64,000 bases of DNA from Haliea sp. Its GTDB lineage: Bacteria; Pseudomonadota; Gammaproteobacteria; Pseudomonadales; Halieaceae. Under the pieces are notes generated by a model. It did not search any database and had not been told where the DNA came from. It saw nothing but the letters and a program-made list of their open reading frames with translations. Within the stretch, counting starts at the first letter, position 1, and the number at the start of each line of letters is the position of its first letter. Location: assembly GCA_002862465.1 (NCBI GenBank), contig PKDD01000120.1:1-64000 (forward strand). Reading direction: 5' to 3'. Made by a program: the position numbers and the translations under genes. Shown in pieces: positions 1 to 9,001 of this stretch.

Positions 1-1629
1 TTGTCGATCTGCGTACTGCCTGGTGGCGCCAGTTGCCCAGACCAACTTTCAACTCAGGGTAAACTCCTGCGCGCAGACAAAGCTGGAAAAGTGGAAACAT
101 ATGCTTCAGGCTTCCGCACGCCCAACGGCATTGCGCTTGGGCCGAACGATGACATTTACGTCACCGACAATCAGGGTGATTGGTTGCCCTCAAGCAAAGT
201 CATTCAGGTCAATGAGGGCGGATTTTACGGTTCAAGGGCAGTGCCAGACACAGGCCCAAACGGTATAAAAGAAACTCCTCCAACTGCTTGGTTGCCGCAG
301 GATGAAGTCGGTAATTCACCGACACAACCGCTACTTTTGACAGAGGGGCCATATGCCGGACAAATGATCCACGGAGACGTATATAACGGGGGCATCAAGC
401 GACTGTTTTTAGAAACCGTAGCTGGGCGGCAGCAGGGTGCCGTCTTTCACTTCAGCGGAGGATTGCAAGGTGGCGTGAACCGGATGGCGCGCGGACCAGA
501 CGGCGCCATATACTTGGGTGAGGTTGGCAATCCACCCAACTGGAGCGAGCACGACAAGCTCTGGTTCGGCTTGGAACGAATGATTTGGGTTGACAATATT
601 GCTTTCGAAATAATAGCTATGAAGGCCAAGGAGGATGGGTTTCTTATTGAGCTAACACAACCGTTAGCAGCTAACCAGGAAATATCGCCTTCGGATGTAT
701 TAGTGAAGCAGTGGTTCTATCACCCTGACGAGCAGTATGGTGGGCCTAAGTACGATGAAACTGTCCTCACTGTCTCTGCCCTAGAAATCGCCAATGATCG
801 GCGCAGTATACGCTTGAAGATTCCCGGCCTAAAAGCAGGGTATGTTATCTACCTGCGACTCAATGATCGGCTCCGCTCGGACGCCGGCAAGCCTCTGTGG
901 ACTGCAGAAGCTTGGTACACACTGAATGCAATTCCTCAAAGAGTCTCCACAGCGCCGGTGAGCGCAATATCCGAAGACGGCTGGCGGGATATCTTTGATG
1001 GCGAAACCCTTGCAGGATGGCGTAACTATGGGGGCGACGCCAATGCTGTGCGCAAATGGGAAGCGGAGGATGGTGAACTGGCGCTGGTGCAGAGTGGGCT
1101 CTTCCCAATGTGGGATATGATCAAAAGCGCCGTCTTCGGCGGCCCTGGCGGCGACCTAATCTATTACCGTGAGACCTTCCAGAATTTCGAGCTCAGTCTG
1201 CAATGGAGGATCTCACCTGGGGGTAACAGCGGTATCTTTTACCTCGTGAAAGATGAAACGGAGAATGTCTCATGGCGGACCGGTATCGAAATGCAAGTAC
1301 TGGACAATGAGGGTCATCGCGATGGTCAGATCAAGACCCATAGAGCAGGCGCCCTCTACGGTATGGTAGCCGCAAATCCTGAGACTGTGCGAGCGCCGGG
1401 GGAATGGAATGACGTGCTACTCAGGGTGAATAATAATCACATCGAGCACTGGCTAAACGGGGTTAAGGTGGTCAGTATTGAGCGCGGTAGTGATCATTGG
1501 AACACGCTGGCTGCTGCCAGCAAATTCGCAGATATGTCAGAATATGGTCAGTCTGAGGAGGGCTACCTCGTACTGCAGGATCATGGCGACGCTGTGTGGT
1601 ACCGTAATATTCGTGTGCGTGAATTATAG
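1..1629 (+). CDS. Beta-propeller (sugar-dehydrogenase-like) protein fused to a DUF1080 domain, 5' truncated
   Basis: The reading frame is open at base 1, so the true start lies outside the window and the TTG at 1 is not a credible start. The N-terminal part (about residues 20-190) resembles the last blades of PQQ-type glucose/sorbosone dehydrogenase propellers, with SGFRTPNGIALGPND and RGPDGAIYLGEVGNP. A linker with beta-sandwich character follows (about 200-315). The last 220 residues are a DUF1080 (3-keto-disaccharide hydrolase-like, concanavalin-fold) domain with WRDIFDGETLAGWRNYGG and GGNSGIFYLVK. Proteins of this architecture are usually exported and act on sugars or glycans; the substrate cannot be read from sequence. 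Domain assignment is fairly sure, enzymatic role is not. Confidence 0.75.
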   Translation: MSICVLPGGASCPDQLSTQGKLLRADKAGKVETYASGFRTPNGIALGPNDDIYVTDNQGDWLPSSKVIQVNEGGFYGSRAVPDTGPNGIKETPPTAWLPQDEVGNSPTQPLLLTEGPYAGQMIHGDVYNGGIKRLFLETVAGRQQGAVFHFSGGLQGGVNRMARGPDGAIYLGEVGNPPNWSEHDKLWFGLERMIWVDNIAFEIIAMKAKEDGFLIELTQPLAANQEISPSDVLVKQWFYHPDEQYGGPKYDETVLTVSALEIANDRRSIRLKIPGLKAGYVIYLRLNDRLRSDAGKPLWTAEAWYTLNAIPQRVSTAPVSAISEDGWRDIFDGETLAGWRNYGGDANAVRKWEAEDGELALVQSGLFPMWDMIKSAVFGGPGGDLIYYRETFQNFELSLQWRISPGGNSGIFYLVKDETENVSWRTGIEMQVLDNEGHRDGQIKTHRAGALYGMVAANPETVRAPGEWNDVLLRVNNNHIEHWLNGVKVVSIERGSDHWNTLAAASKFADMSEYGQSEEGYLVLQDHGDAVWYRNIRVREL

Positions 1630-1680
1630 AGCGCCTGCATCATCATCGCTGCAGGAATAGTCGGATTAGATACACTGGTC

Positions 1681-2295
1681 ACAACACTTTATTCTAGTGT
1701 CCGCGCGCTGGGCACCTCTCATCGTCTGCCCCTTCTCGAAATGTGTTTGCCGGCGTTGAAATCTATGTCTCTGATTTAATACCAGACCTTCAAAGATACG
1801 CTACCGCAACTCATCCGAGTCGACCATCAAACAGAATTGCATGAACGGTGCCTATTCCAATTAGTGCGGCACTACCTAGACCCTGAATGTATTCCTGTTA
1901 GGCCCAGCCGAGCGCGCTATCGCAGGCTGCAAAATGTAGCAACACATTTGCAAACAGTGCTGTCGATCCTTGCCTATGAGGGCAGCGGTGAATCGCAATC
2001 TCTATTTCGTCTAGGAGCGGATACTCTTGGTTTCACCGAGATGGCAATTCTGACCCAGAAACACGCAAACGTTGAAGCCTTCGGACTAGCCGTGCACGAA
2101 CTAGCAGACTGTTACCCTCTGCTAAAACCAAGCGTGCTGAAAGCAATGACGGTGGCCGCTCGCTCCGACGGTACACTGAGTCCAATGCAACGAGAAATTA
2201 TCGCCAGTGTGGCTGCGGTGATGGGCTGCCCCATGCCCCCACCGTTGAGCGAGTCACAGAGCAGGCATGAACGCCTTTTGTGCGGAGCTATCTGA
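1681..2295 (+). pseudogene. Decayed C-terminal part of an M48-peptidase-like membrane protein
   Basis: The ORF track shows only a 152-residue ORF from a TTG at 1837. The same frame continues upstream without a start and is interrupted by a TAA at 1777. Reading through, RLPLLEMCLPALKSMS precedes the stop and YQTFKDTLPQLIRVDHQ follows it. This matches the cytoplasmic tail seen after M48 peptidase domains in marine gammaproteobacteria, where residues of the type LP-LLE-ALPAL are followed by a QY-F segment and the end reads SDG...GCPMPP, as here. The peptidase domain with HExxH is absent. I infer a deletion remnant. Expression of the 152-residue piece is possible but has no visible ribosome binding site. 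Confidence 0.6.
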
Positions 2296-2434
2296 AAGAC
2301 GGCCGCGTTAAAAATATTGTTGCCAGCAGCGCCTTCAGCACGGCAGCACCTAGGGTGCGCCATTTGACTACCAATGCCCCAGCGTTTTATTCTGCACCCC
2401 GTTAGCAATCTCATATCATAGGTAAGGAATGTCC

Positions 2435-4114
2435 ATGACGAACGAACGTCCCTACAGTTCGATAATTGTCGATGGTGTCGAGCAGGCACCGAGCCGAGCA
2501 ATGCTTTATCCCACCGGGTTTAAACGCGAGGATTTTGGCAAGCCGCAAATCGGCATCGCCTCCACTTGGAGCATGGTGACCCCCTGTAATATGCACATCA
2601 ATAAGCTGGCTGATGCGGCGGCGACAGGGGCTGATGAGGCGGGAGCCAAATCGGTAGTGTTTAACACTATCACGGTGTCAGACGGTATTTCCATGGGCAC
2701 ACCAGGCATGCGCTACTCATTGGTGTCGCGCGAGGTTATCGCAGACTCGATCGAGACAGTAGTCGGCGCTCAAGGATTTGACGGGTTTGTAACCATAGGT
2801 GGCTGCGACAAAAATATGCCTGCTTGCGGGATCGCTATGGCACGTATGGATCGGCCCAGTGTCTTCGTATACGGCGGTACAATCCTACCCGGTGCTGAAC
2901 GACGCGACATCGTCTCAGTGTTTGAAGCGGTCGGAGGGCACGCCGCTGGCAGGGTATCAGACGTTGAATTGACCGAAATTGAAACCACAGCTATCCCCGG
3001 TCCTGGTTCTTGCGGCGGGATGTACACCGCCAACACAATGGCCTCTGCAATGGAAGCACTCGGTCTATCTCTCCCGGGCAGTTCGGCGCAAAATGCTATC
3101 AGTCAGGACAAGACGCAGGACAGCTACAATGCCGGTGCCGCAGTTCGAAACCTTATTAAACTAGGTCTCAAGCCCAGCGACATGCTAAGCCGTGAAGCCT
3201 TTGAAAACGCCATTACGATCACCATAGCGCTAGAAGGGTCCACCAACGCAGTACTCCACCTCATCGCCATAGCTCATGCCGCGAATATTCCCCTATCACT
3301 GGACGACTTCAGTCGCGTTGGCAAGCGTGTCCCCGTATTAGCGGATATGCGCCCTGCGGGACAATACGCAATGAGTGAATTAATCGCCATCGGCGGCATT
3401 TTACCACTGATGAAACTACTGCTTCAGGAAGGCTTATTACACGGTGACTGCATGACCGTTACCGGCACAACACTAGCGGAAAACCTCGCTGCTGTAGAAG
3501 CCTATCCAGCAGAGCAAAAAATTATTCGCCCGATGTCAGATCCCATTAAGAAAGACAGCCATCTAGTAATACTGCGCGGTAATCTGGCACCAGAAGGTGC
3601 TGTCGCTAAAATCACAGGGCATGAAGGCCTAACTTTTACTGGGTTGGCGCGCTGCTTTCAAGGCGAGGAAGCTGCAATGGCTGCTATTATGGCGGGCAGC
3701 ATTGTCGCGGGTGACGTGGTGATCGTTCGTTACGAGGGGCCCAAAGGTGGACCAGGCATGCGCGAAATGCTCAGCCCCACCAGCGCCATCAACGGCCGTG
3801 GTCTTTCTCAGGAAGTAGCACTACTTACCGATGGACGATTTTCTGGCGGCTCAAGGGGCTTCGTCATCGGCCATGTAACACCAGAGGCTTACCTCGGTGG
3901 TCCTATTGCATTGGTGCAGGACGGCGACAAGATAACTGTTGACGCAGAGAATGCCGAGATTACCTTGCATGTTGACGCAGCAGAACTGGCGGCACGCCGC
4001 GCGACCTGGACTGCACCACTGCCCTATTCAACCCGCGGCACTCTGGCAAAGTACGCCAAGCTGGTCAGTTCCGCCAGTGAAGGAGCTGTGACCGACAAAT
4101 ATTTAGAGGTTTAA
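2435..4114 (+). CDS. ilvD: Dihydroxy-acid dehydratase
   Basis: Catalyses dehydration of 2,3-dihydroxy-3-methyl acids to 2-oxo acids in valine, leucine and isoleucine synthesis; cytoplasmic Fe-S enzyme. The three conserved cysteines appear in TPCNMH (about residue 51), GGCDKNMP (about 124) and [12 protein letters not shown] (about 193). The C-terminal half carries GPKGGPGM and TDGRFSGG. At about 559 residues it has the length of the shorter bacterial IlvD class. The ATG at 2435 is preferred over the track start at 2429 because AAGGA lies 6 bases before it and directly abuts 2429. It stands alone with no ilv neighbours. Identity is secure. Confidence 0.95.
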   Translation: MTNERPYSSIIVDGVEQAPSRAMLYPTGFKREDFGKPQIGIASTWSMVTPCNMHINKLADAAATGADEAGAKSVVFNTITVSDGISMGTPGMRYSLVSREVIADSIETVVGAQGFDGFVTIGGCDKNMPACGIAMARMDRPSVFVYGGTILPGAERRDIVSVFEAVGGHAAGRVSDVELTEIETTAIPGPGSCGGMYTANTMASAMEALGLSLPGSSAQNAISQDKTQDSYNAGAAVRNLIKLGLKPSDMLSREAFENAITITIALEGSTNAVLHLIAIAHAANIPLSLDDFSRVGKRVPVLADMRPAGQYAMSELIAIGGILPLMKLLLQEGLLHGDCMTVTGTTLAENLAAVEAYPAEQKIIRPMSDPIKKDSHLVILRGNLAPEGAVAKITGHEGLTFTGLARCFQGEEAAMAAIMAGSIVAGDVVIVRYEGPKGGPGMREMLSPTSAINGRGLSQEVALLTDGRFSGGSRGFVIGHVTPEAYLGGPIALVQDGDKITVDAENAEITLHVDAAELAARRATWTAPLPYSTRGTLAKYAKLVSSASEGAVTDKYLEV

Positions 4115-4139
4115 TGGGAGAACGGGACCAATCGACAGA

Positions 4140-4173
4140 GTGACCCGCCACCCTATGCATGTCAGGCGGTCAC
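4140..4173 (+). terminator. Stem-loop after ilvD
   Basis: GTGACCCGCC pairs with GGCGGTCAC across a 15-base loop, leaving one bulged C. It lies 26 bases after the ilvD stop. There is no T-run after it, so it is either a weak terminator or an RNA 3'-end stabiliser. Confidence 0.4.
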
Positions 4174-4283
4174 TGCGGTACATTATTTGTAGGGTTGAGA
4201 ATCAGTTCAGCTCAAGCTGCATTCGCGACGACCGGACCGTGTAAAAAACATAAGTGTATTAGATGGAGGCAGACTATTAAATC

Positions 4284-5429
4284 ATGGATACGCTATTAGA
4301 TTTTTTTAAGGCATACGAGATTTCATTGTCGCAGCTGATAATTCTCGTGATTATTTTGTTCATGACCATAGCAACCTACTTTTCTATTCGCCTGTTTTTC
4401 CAACGCTATGAGAAAGCGACACAGCACCCAAAAGCCATCCTATTTTTATTTTATGTGTCTTTTGACAAGCCATTACGACTGGCGACTGTTGCCATTGGTT
4501 TTTACTTTATAGCTATGAATGTTTTGAGCTGGTTTAAGCTCACCAACTTCTTTGACCAGATAGTAGCACCCGGTGTGAAACTCATTTTTGCACTGTGTTT
4601 TTTAATACTAATGAATACATTCCTCTCACGACTGAAAACCTATTTAATTAACAAAAATACTCGAACAGACGGCGGCTACAACAATTTTTCAAAAGTTGAG
4701 CAACTGCACAAACTTGGGCAAGTGCTAACCGTTACAATTCTTGTTTTTTCCGTGGCCTCAATTTTTGGACTTAAAGTTGCGGCAGGCATTGCATACCTAG
4801 GTGGAGGGTTAGCAATTGTCGCTTTGGTCTTTAAAGATACGATTTCGAGTATTTTCGGCGGTCTTATTATTTACCTGGACAGCCCTTACGCGGTTGGCGA
4901 TTGGATTTATACGATAGATGGGAAGATTCAAGGCACAGTTGAAAAAATTAGTTGGCGCCTGACGCATATTAGAACGTTTGATAAAAGATTAGTCTTTACA
5001 CCCAATAACTTATTAATTACGCAGGCAGTGGTAAACGCCTCGAGAATGACAAATCGCAGGATATTGCAATACATAGGGTTGAGATATGACGATTTTGACA
5101 CCTTTGAAGTCATCCAAAAAGATATCTATACCTATCTTGAAGGCCACTCAGATATTGACCAAAGTTGCCTAACCTTAGTCAATGTGGTGAACGGCAGTAC
5201 CGACATGGGCTCTGTAACAGAAGGGTTCTTCGGAGGTTCGTCTCTTAACTTCCAAGTCTATACATTTACAAAAGTGACAAACTGGAAAAAATTTCAAGCC
5301 ATCCAAGACAAAATTATGATGGATATAGGGCGAATTATTTATCGACATGGCGCCGAAATCGCCTTCACCACGATGACGCTTGATATTCCAAAGGAAGAAG
5401 GAGCGCCGACCCCGGCAATAACGCAATAG
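4284..5429 (+). CDS. MscS-family mechanosensitive channel
   Basis: Inner-membrane small-conductance mechanosensitive channel that releases solutes on hypo-osmotic shock. Hydrophobic segments lie at about residues 15-38, 65-85 and 95-112. A pore-lining helix follows (about 150-200, GIAYLGGGLAIVALVFKDTI), then the family signature GGLIIYLDSPYAVGDWI and the cytoplasmic beta domain. At 381 residues it resembles the larger YnaI/YbdG-type members more than the 286-residue MscS. The gene is more AT-rich than ilvD before it and stands alone. TGGAGGC lies upstream of the ATG. Family is certain, subfamily is not. Confidence 0.88.
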   Translation: MDTLLDFFKAYEISLSQLIILVIILFMTIATYFSIRLFFQRYEKATQHPKAILFLFYVSFDKPLRLATVAIGFYFIAMNVLSWFKLTNFFDQIVAPGVKLIFALCFLILMNTFLSRLKTYLINKNTRTDGGYNNFSKVEQLHKLGQVLTVTILVFSVASIFGLKVAAGIAYLGGGLAIVALVFKDTISSIFGGLIIYLDSPYAVGDWIYTIDGKIQGTVEKISWRLTHIRTFDKRLVFTPNNLLITQAVVNASRMTNRRILQYIGLRYDDFDTFEVIQKDIYTYLEGHSDIDQSCLTLVNVVNGSTDMGSVTEGFFGGSSLNFQVYTFTKVTNWKKFQAIQDKIMMDIGRIIYRHGAEIAFTTMTLDIPKEEGAPTPAITQ

Positions 5430-5616
5430 CGTTATGCCGCACATTTAAGACAGCCTTAAAAAGCAACGTCCTAGAGGAATGGGTATTGCGTCAAGCTCGC
5501 ATATGTAACAAAAATTAGTCCCACAGTTGTAAGGCTTCGACAGGCCCGAAAAAATCGACACATAAAGGCGAATATACCCATGTGCCGGAGTGCGTGGCGT
5601 CCGCGCCCTGCGGCGT

Positions 5617-5901
5617 TTAGCCGCCGCTATCGTTCATAATCGCGTTAGTTTGCTGCTGATCGTCCTCGAGCTGTTGCTGATCTGCTTCCGCCTGACCTTG
5701 CAACTGCATCTCTTGCTGTTGGCGCTGTTGCTGAGACTCCCGCGCTTGCTGCTCTGCTTTGTCTTCGCTCCGCTGAATCCATTGCTCGTTGCGATTTACT
5801 TCCTCTGCTGTTTGCTGCGAAGATTCATCCACCTGAGCGCCTGCCTGTGTTGCCGACAGCGTTGCTGCGATTGCTGCCGCTACTGCGAATCTTTTAATCA
5901 T
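5617..5901 (-). CDS. Small exported Gln/Glu-rich protein of unknown function
   Basis: A 94-residue protein with a clear Sec signal peptide (MIKRFAVAAAIAATLS, likely cut after QAGA), so mature protein is expected in the periplasm. The mature part is almost all Gln, Glu, Asp, Ser and Arg (for example QQQRQQQEMQLQGQ). It has no cysteines and few hydrophobic residues and should be a helix, coiled coil or disordered. AGGAT stands 8 bases before the ATG. The opposite-strand 117-residue Leu-rich ORF is its shadow, since CAG codons read as CTG. I do not recognise a family. It could be a stress-induced periplasmic protein; that is only a guess. Confidence 0.65.
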   Translation of the reverse strand: MIKRFAVAAAIAATLSATQAGAQVDESSQQTAEEVNRNEQWIQRSEDKAEQQARESQQQRQQQEMQLQGQAEADQQQLEDDQQQTNAIMNDSGG

Positions 5902-7134
5902 ATTAACATCCTATTTAATGGCCTTTTGCTGACACAAGTGTAGCCTACTTTCAGGCTGTTGCAAAAACACATGAATACAGCGCACCCGCATGCGGCGATA
6001 CCGACTCAACTGCGCCGTTAGCGACAACAAGACACACACCTATACCGCAGAGGCTTCTTGTAAAATCGACTTTTTGGCTATCCTCATGCCCGGACTTGAG
6101 GATACTGATATTTTGCGCTATGGATTTAGAATCCTGTCCCAGCATGTCATGTCAAAAATTGACTACATCTTTGCCCGAGACCCCTCGCTATTAAGTTTTT
6201 CGCTAGAGACACCAGTCGACCATGTGATCGGGTCATCCCTGACAACATCGTCACCAAGGAATCCACTATCATCGAGCGAGACGGCGTGTTGGTAAGAGCT
6301 ATAACCCCCGTGAGCACTGTTGCTATCTAAGGATTAACCATTTAAATGTCGGCAGACGAAAAGGCCTAGGAACGACGTAAACAGTGCAGGTATGACGCTA
6401 CGCGATGGTTATAATCTGAGTACCAAATCTACAACTAGTTTTTTAAAGCAGATTACTTCATGCCGCTCTACCCGCATTGAATGTTCTAGAACTCAAGCAA
6501 GTAATAAATCAAAGGATATTTTTAAGGGCAGTCCGGTCGCTGACTGTTTTTGCAAAGAGCTGAGCTCTCATAGCGCTGAAAAAATTATTTCAAAAAGAAT
6601 TAATTAGTTTTTTTGGGCACGTGTTGCAGTAAAGGCCAGTATTGACGAGTCGAAAATTCGCTTGTTAAACATCAGTACAGTATTCAGAAAATGTCAGGCA
6701 AAGCTCGCTTTGATTTTCAATTCGAAAAGGCGGCTCGATCACCATGTGCTGGCATTTCGTCTCTTCGTTATTATCAAGATGCATAAAATTCTCGCGGGGG
6801 ATGCGACATTTCTCACCGAGAATCGCGCGTGGTGCCGATTGACTCTCGATGTCCGCTTGGCGTATCTCAACCATTCGTTTAGCCTGCCTCTGGAGATGAT
6901 TGCTTGGCTGAATACCGGATATGCGAGCAGCGTTGAAGGTGTTCTGCATCAAAGAGGGGGGTTCTCTGACATAAAAGTAGTCTAAATGCACTACGCATAG
7001 CCGTTCTCGCATTATATATCGACTCGCACGAATAGCTTATCTTTGGGAAGGCCTGGGTTTTGCCATCCCCTTTGGGTTCTATATTCCGACCCATCAAGGT
7101 TACGCGGCTGCCCTTGCTGAACCAACTCATTGCT
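5902..7134. other. Gene-poor stretch with no convincing intact gene
   Basis: About 1.2 kb holding only ORFs of 60-115 codons on both strands, none with a good ribosome binding site or a family I recognise. One stretch in frame from about 6214 to 6330 reads like the tail of a real protein (PDNIVTKESTIIERDG, then a TAA) but has no start. The minus ORF 6665-7012 (115 codons) has a protein-like composition but faces an overlapping plus ORF of similar length. Decayed genes are the likeliest explanation. Confidence 0.5.
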
Positions 7135-7159
7135 AATTCAATTCAATTCAATTCAATTG
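7135..7159. repeat. Pentanucleotide tandem repeat (AATTC)4 + AATTG
   Basis: Four exact AATTC units and one altered unit lie 62 bases before the acyl-CoA synthetase start. The repeat is AT-rich and sits where a promoter would be expected. A change in unit number would shift promoter spacing by half a helical turn. Confidence 0.9.
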
Positions 7160-7220
7160 AAGAATTATACGATACTGCGTTATCCTGCTGCTGCACAAAA
7201 CTAGGAAAAAGAAAAGTGCT

Positions 7221-8975
7221 ATGACAATATCAATCGAGGATATACGCAAGGCGAGAGAGGAAATCACCGGCAGCGGCGGATTTTTCGAGCTGGAAAACCG
7301 AGAGATCGATGGCCACATCTACAAGGTTTTCAAACATGCGCCTGCTTCTTCAGTCGATATTATCCAAAATTCTCGCGGGCATGGCGAGGCCGAATGCCTT
7401 ATCTATCAGGGTCGGCGTTACACTTTCAACAAGTTCTTCGGGGAGGTGGACGCTTGCGCTGCGACGCTGCAAAATTCGGGCATAGTCGCCGGTGACCGAA
7501 TTGCCATCGCTATGCGCAACAGCCCGGAATGGTCGATTGTTTTTTCTGCGGCGATGCTGGTAGGTGCGATAGTGGTGCCGGTTAATAGTTGGGGTAAGAC
7601 AGAAGAATTATTATATGCCATAACCGATTCGGGGAGCAGGATGTTGATTTGCGACGGCCCGCGCCTGCGCCTACTGGACGACGAACTGGGTGAACTAGAC
7701 ATCGATATTGTGGTGGTGCCTGGCGACCGCGAGTATCCAACCGGCGAGCGTGTTCGGGAGTGGGGAGGGTTTGTTGAAACCGGTCGTGGTCTAACATACC
7801 AAGTAGCCAAACCTGATCCGCTAGACCTATGCCTAATTCTCTACACGTCTGGCAGTACCGGTTCTCCCAAGGGCGTTGCGCACCGGCACATCGCCGTGAC
7901 ACAGTCGGTGTTCAACATGATGTACCTCGGCATGCTGGTCATATCTTTAGAGGGTGCCAGAGAGTTCAAGGGCGGCGCAACAGTGGAGACACCGTTACTG
8001 ACAGTGCCCTTGTTTCATGCCACCGGACTTCTTAGTGGCCTCCATCTGCCGATGATGACAGGTCAAAAAGTTGTCATGATGTACAAGTGGGATACGCTCA
8101 AGGCACTAGACTTAATCCAAACAGAAAAAGTCACGAGCCTGAGTAGCGTTCCAGCTATTGTGCAAGACCTGCTAGCGAACCCAGCATTTGATGACTACGA
8201 CACTCGGTCGCTAATTCGAGTCACAGGCGCTGGGGCTGCGACCCCTGATGGAATGCCCGCGCTAATTAAGGAAAAGTGCGGCAACCCGAGTCGTTCCGCC
8301 GGCTACGGCATGACTGAGACGCTTGCAGTGGGAGCCACCATGAGCGGCTGTATCTACGACTTAAAGCCTAACGCCTCCGGCCTAGTCACGCCCATCATGG
8401 AAATGCGTATGGTCGATGAAAACGGCGCCCCACTGCCCTCGGGTGTCCCGGGAGAAATTGAACTCTACGGGGTCACCTGCACCCCAGGTTATTGGGAACA
8501 GCCAGAAGCCAACGCGTCTACCTTTGTCGACGGCCGCTGGATGAAATCCGGTGATGTCGGCTATATCGACGGCGAGGGTTTTCTGAACATCACCGGGCGT
8601 ATCAAAGAAATCGTAATACGCGGCGGCGAGAACATCTACCCGGGAGAAATCGAGAGCACCGCTTATGGGATGAATCAAGTCCACGAGTGCGTGGTGTTCG
8701 GTGAGCCAGACACCGCCATGGGCGAGGAACTTGTTATGGTCATTTTCGCAACACCGGGACACCTTCCTGAGGAGCAGGCATTACGAGAATATCTCCACCA
8801 GCGTTTAGCAGGTTATAAAGTGCCACGTACCATTCGTTTTTCCGATAAGCCATTGCCGCGCAACGCCAGCGAGAAACTACATAAACTTAAGGTCAAAGAA
8901 GGATACTTATCAGGCGTTTATTCAGCGTCAACAGCCGAAACGTCCACGTTCTCTGAAGACCGATCTGGCTTTTAA
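7221..8975 (+). CDS. AMP-dependent acyl-CoA synthetase / acid-CoA ligase
   Basis: Class I adenylate-forming enzyme that activates a carboxylic acid to its CoA thioester through an acyl-AMP. The phosphate-binding loop YTSGSTGSPKG is at about 208-218 and GYGMTET at about 361-367. The hinge region reads SGDVGYIDGEGFLNITGR, followed by GGENIYPGEIE. The C-terminal PLPRNASEKLHK supplies the lysine of the thioester-forming conformation. Length (584) is slightly above the family's usual 540-560 because of a short N-terminal extension. AGGAAAAAG precedes the ATG. It faces the monooxygenase convergently and may feed the acyl-CoA dehydrogenase operon nearby. Substrate unknown; medium-chain, aromatic or cyclic acids are all possible. 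Confidence 0.9.
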   Translation: MTISIEDIRKAREEITGSGGFFELENREIDGHIYKVFKHAPASSVDIIQNSRGHGEAECLIYQGRRYTFNKFFGEVDACAATLQNSGIVAGDRIAIAMRNSPEWSIVFSAAMLVGAIVVPVNSWGKTEELLYAITDSGSRMLICDGPRLRLLDDELGELDIDIVVVPGDREYPTGERVREWGGFVETGRGLTYQVAKPDPLDLCLILYTSGSTGSPKGVAHRHIAVTQSVFNMMYLGMLVISLEGAREFKGGATVETPLLTVPLFHATGLLSGLHLPMMTGQKVVMMYKWDTLKALDLIQTEKVTSLSSVPAIVQDLLANPAFDDYDTRSLIRVTGAGAATPDGMPALIKEKCGNPSRSAGYGMTETLAVGATMSGCIYDLKPNASGLVTPIMEMRMVDENGAPLPSGVPGEIELYGVTCTPGYWEQPEANASTFVDGRWMKSGDVGYIDGEGFLNITGRIKEIVIRGGENIYPGEIESTAYGMNQVHECVVFGEPDTAMGEELVMVIFATPGHLPEEQALREYLHQRLAGYKVPRTIRFSDKPLPRNASEKLHKLKVKEGYLSGVYSASTAETSTFSEDRSGF

Positions 8976-9001
8976 CGACAATAAGGCGGCAAGTGGTAAA
9001 C

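Noticed and set aside
5590-5943. 117-codon Leu-rich plus ORF
   Set aside because: It is the reverse reading of a Gln-rich exported protein (CAG to CTG); no signal or ribosome binding site fits better than the minus gene.
5990-6295. 101-codon plus ORF
   Set aside because: No family resemblance, no ribosome binding site, and another frame has the more protein-like text around 6241-6330.
6665-7012. 115-codon minus ORF
   Set aside because: Protein-like composition but no start signal or family match, and an opposite ORF of similar length overlaps it. Left as unproven.
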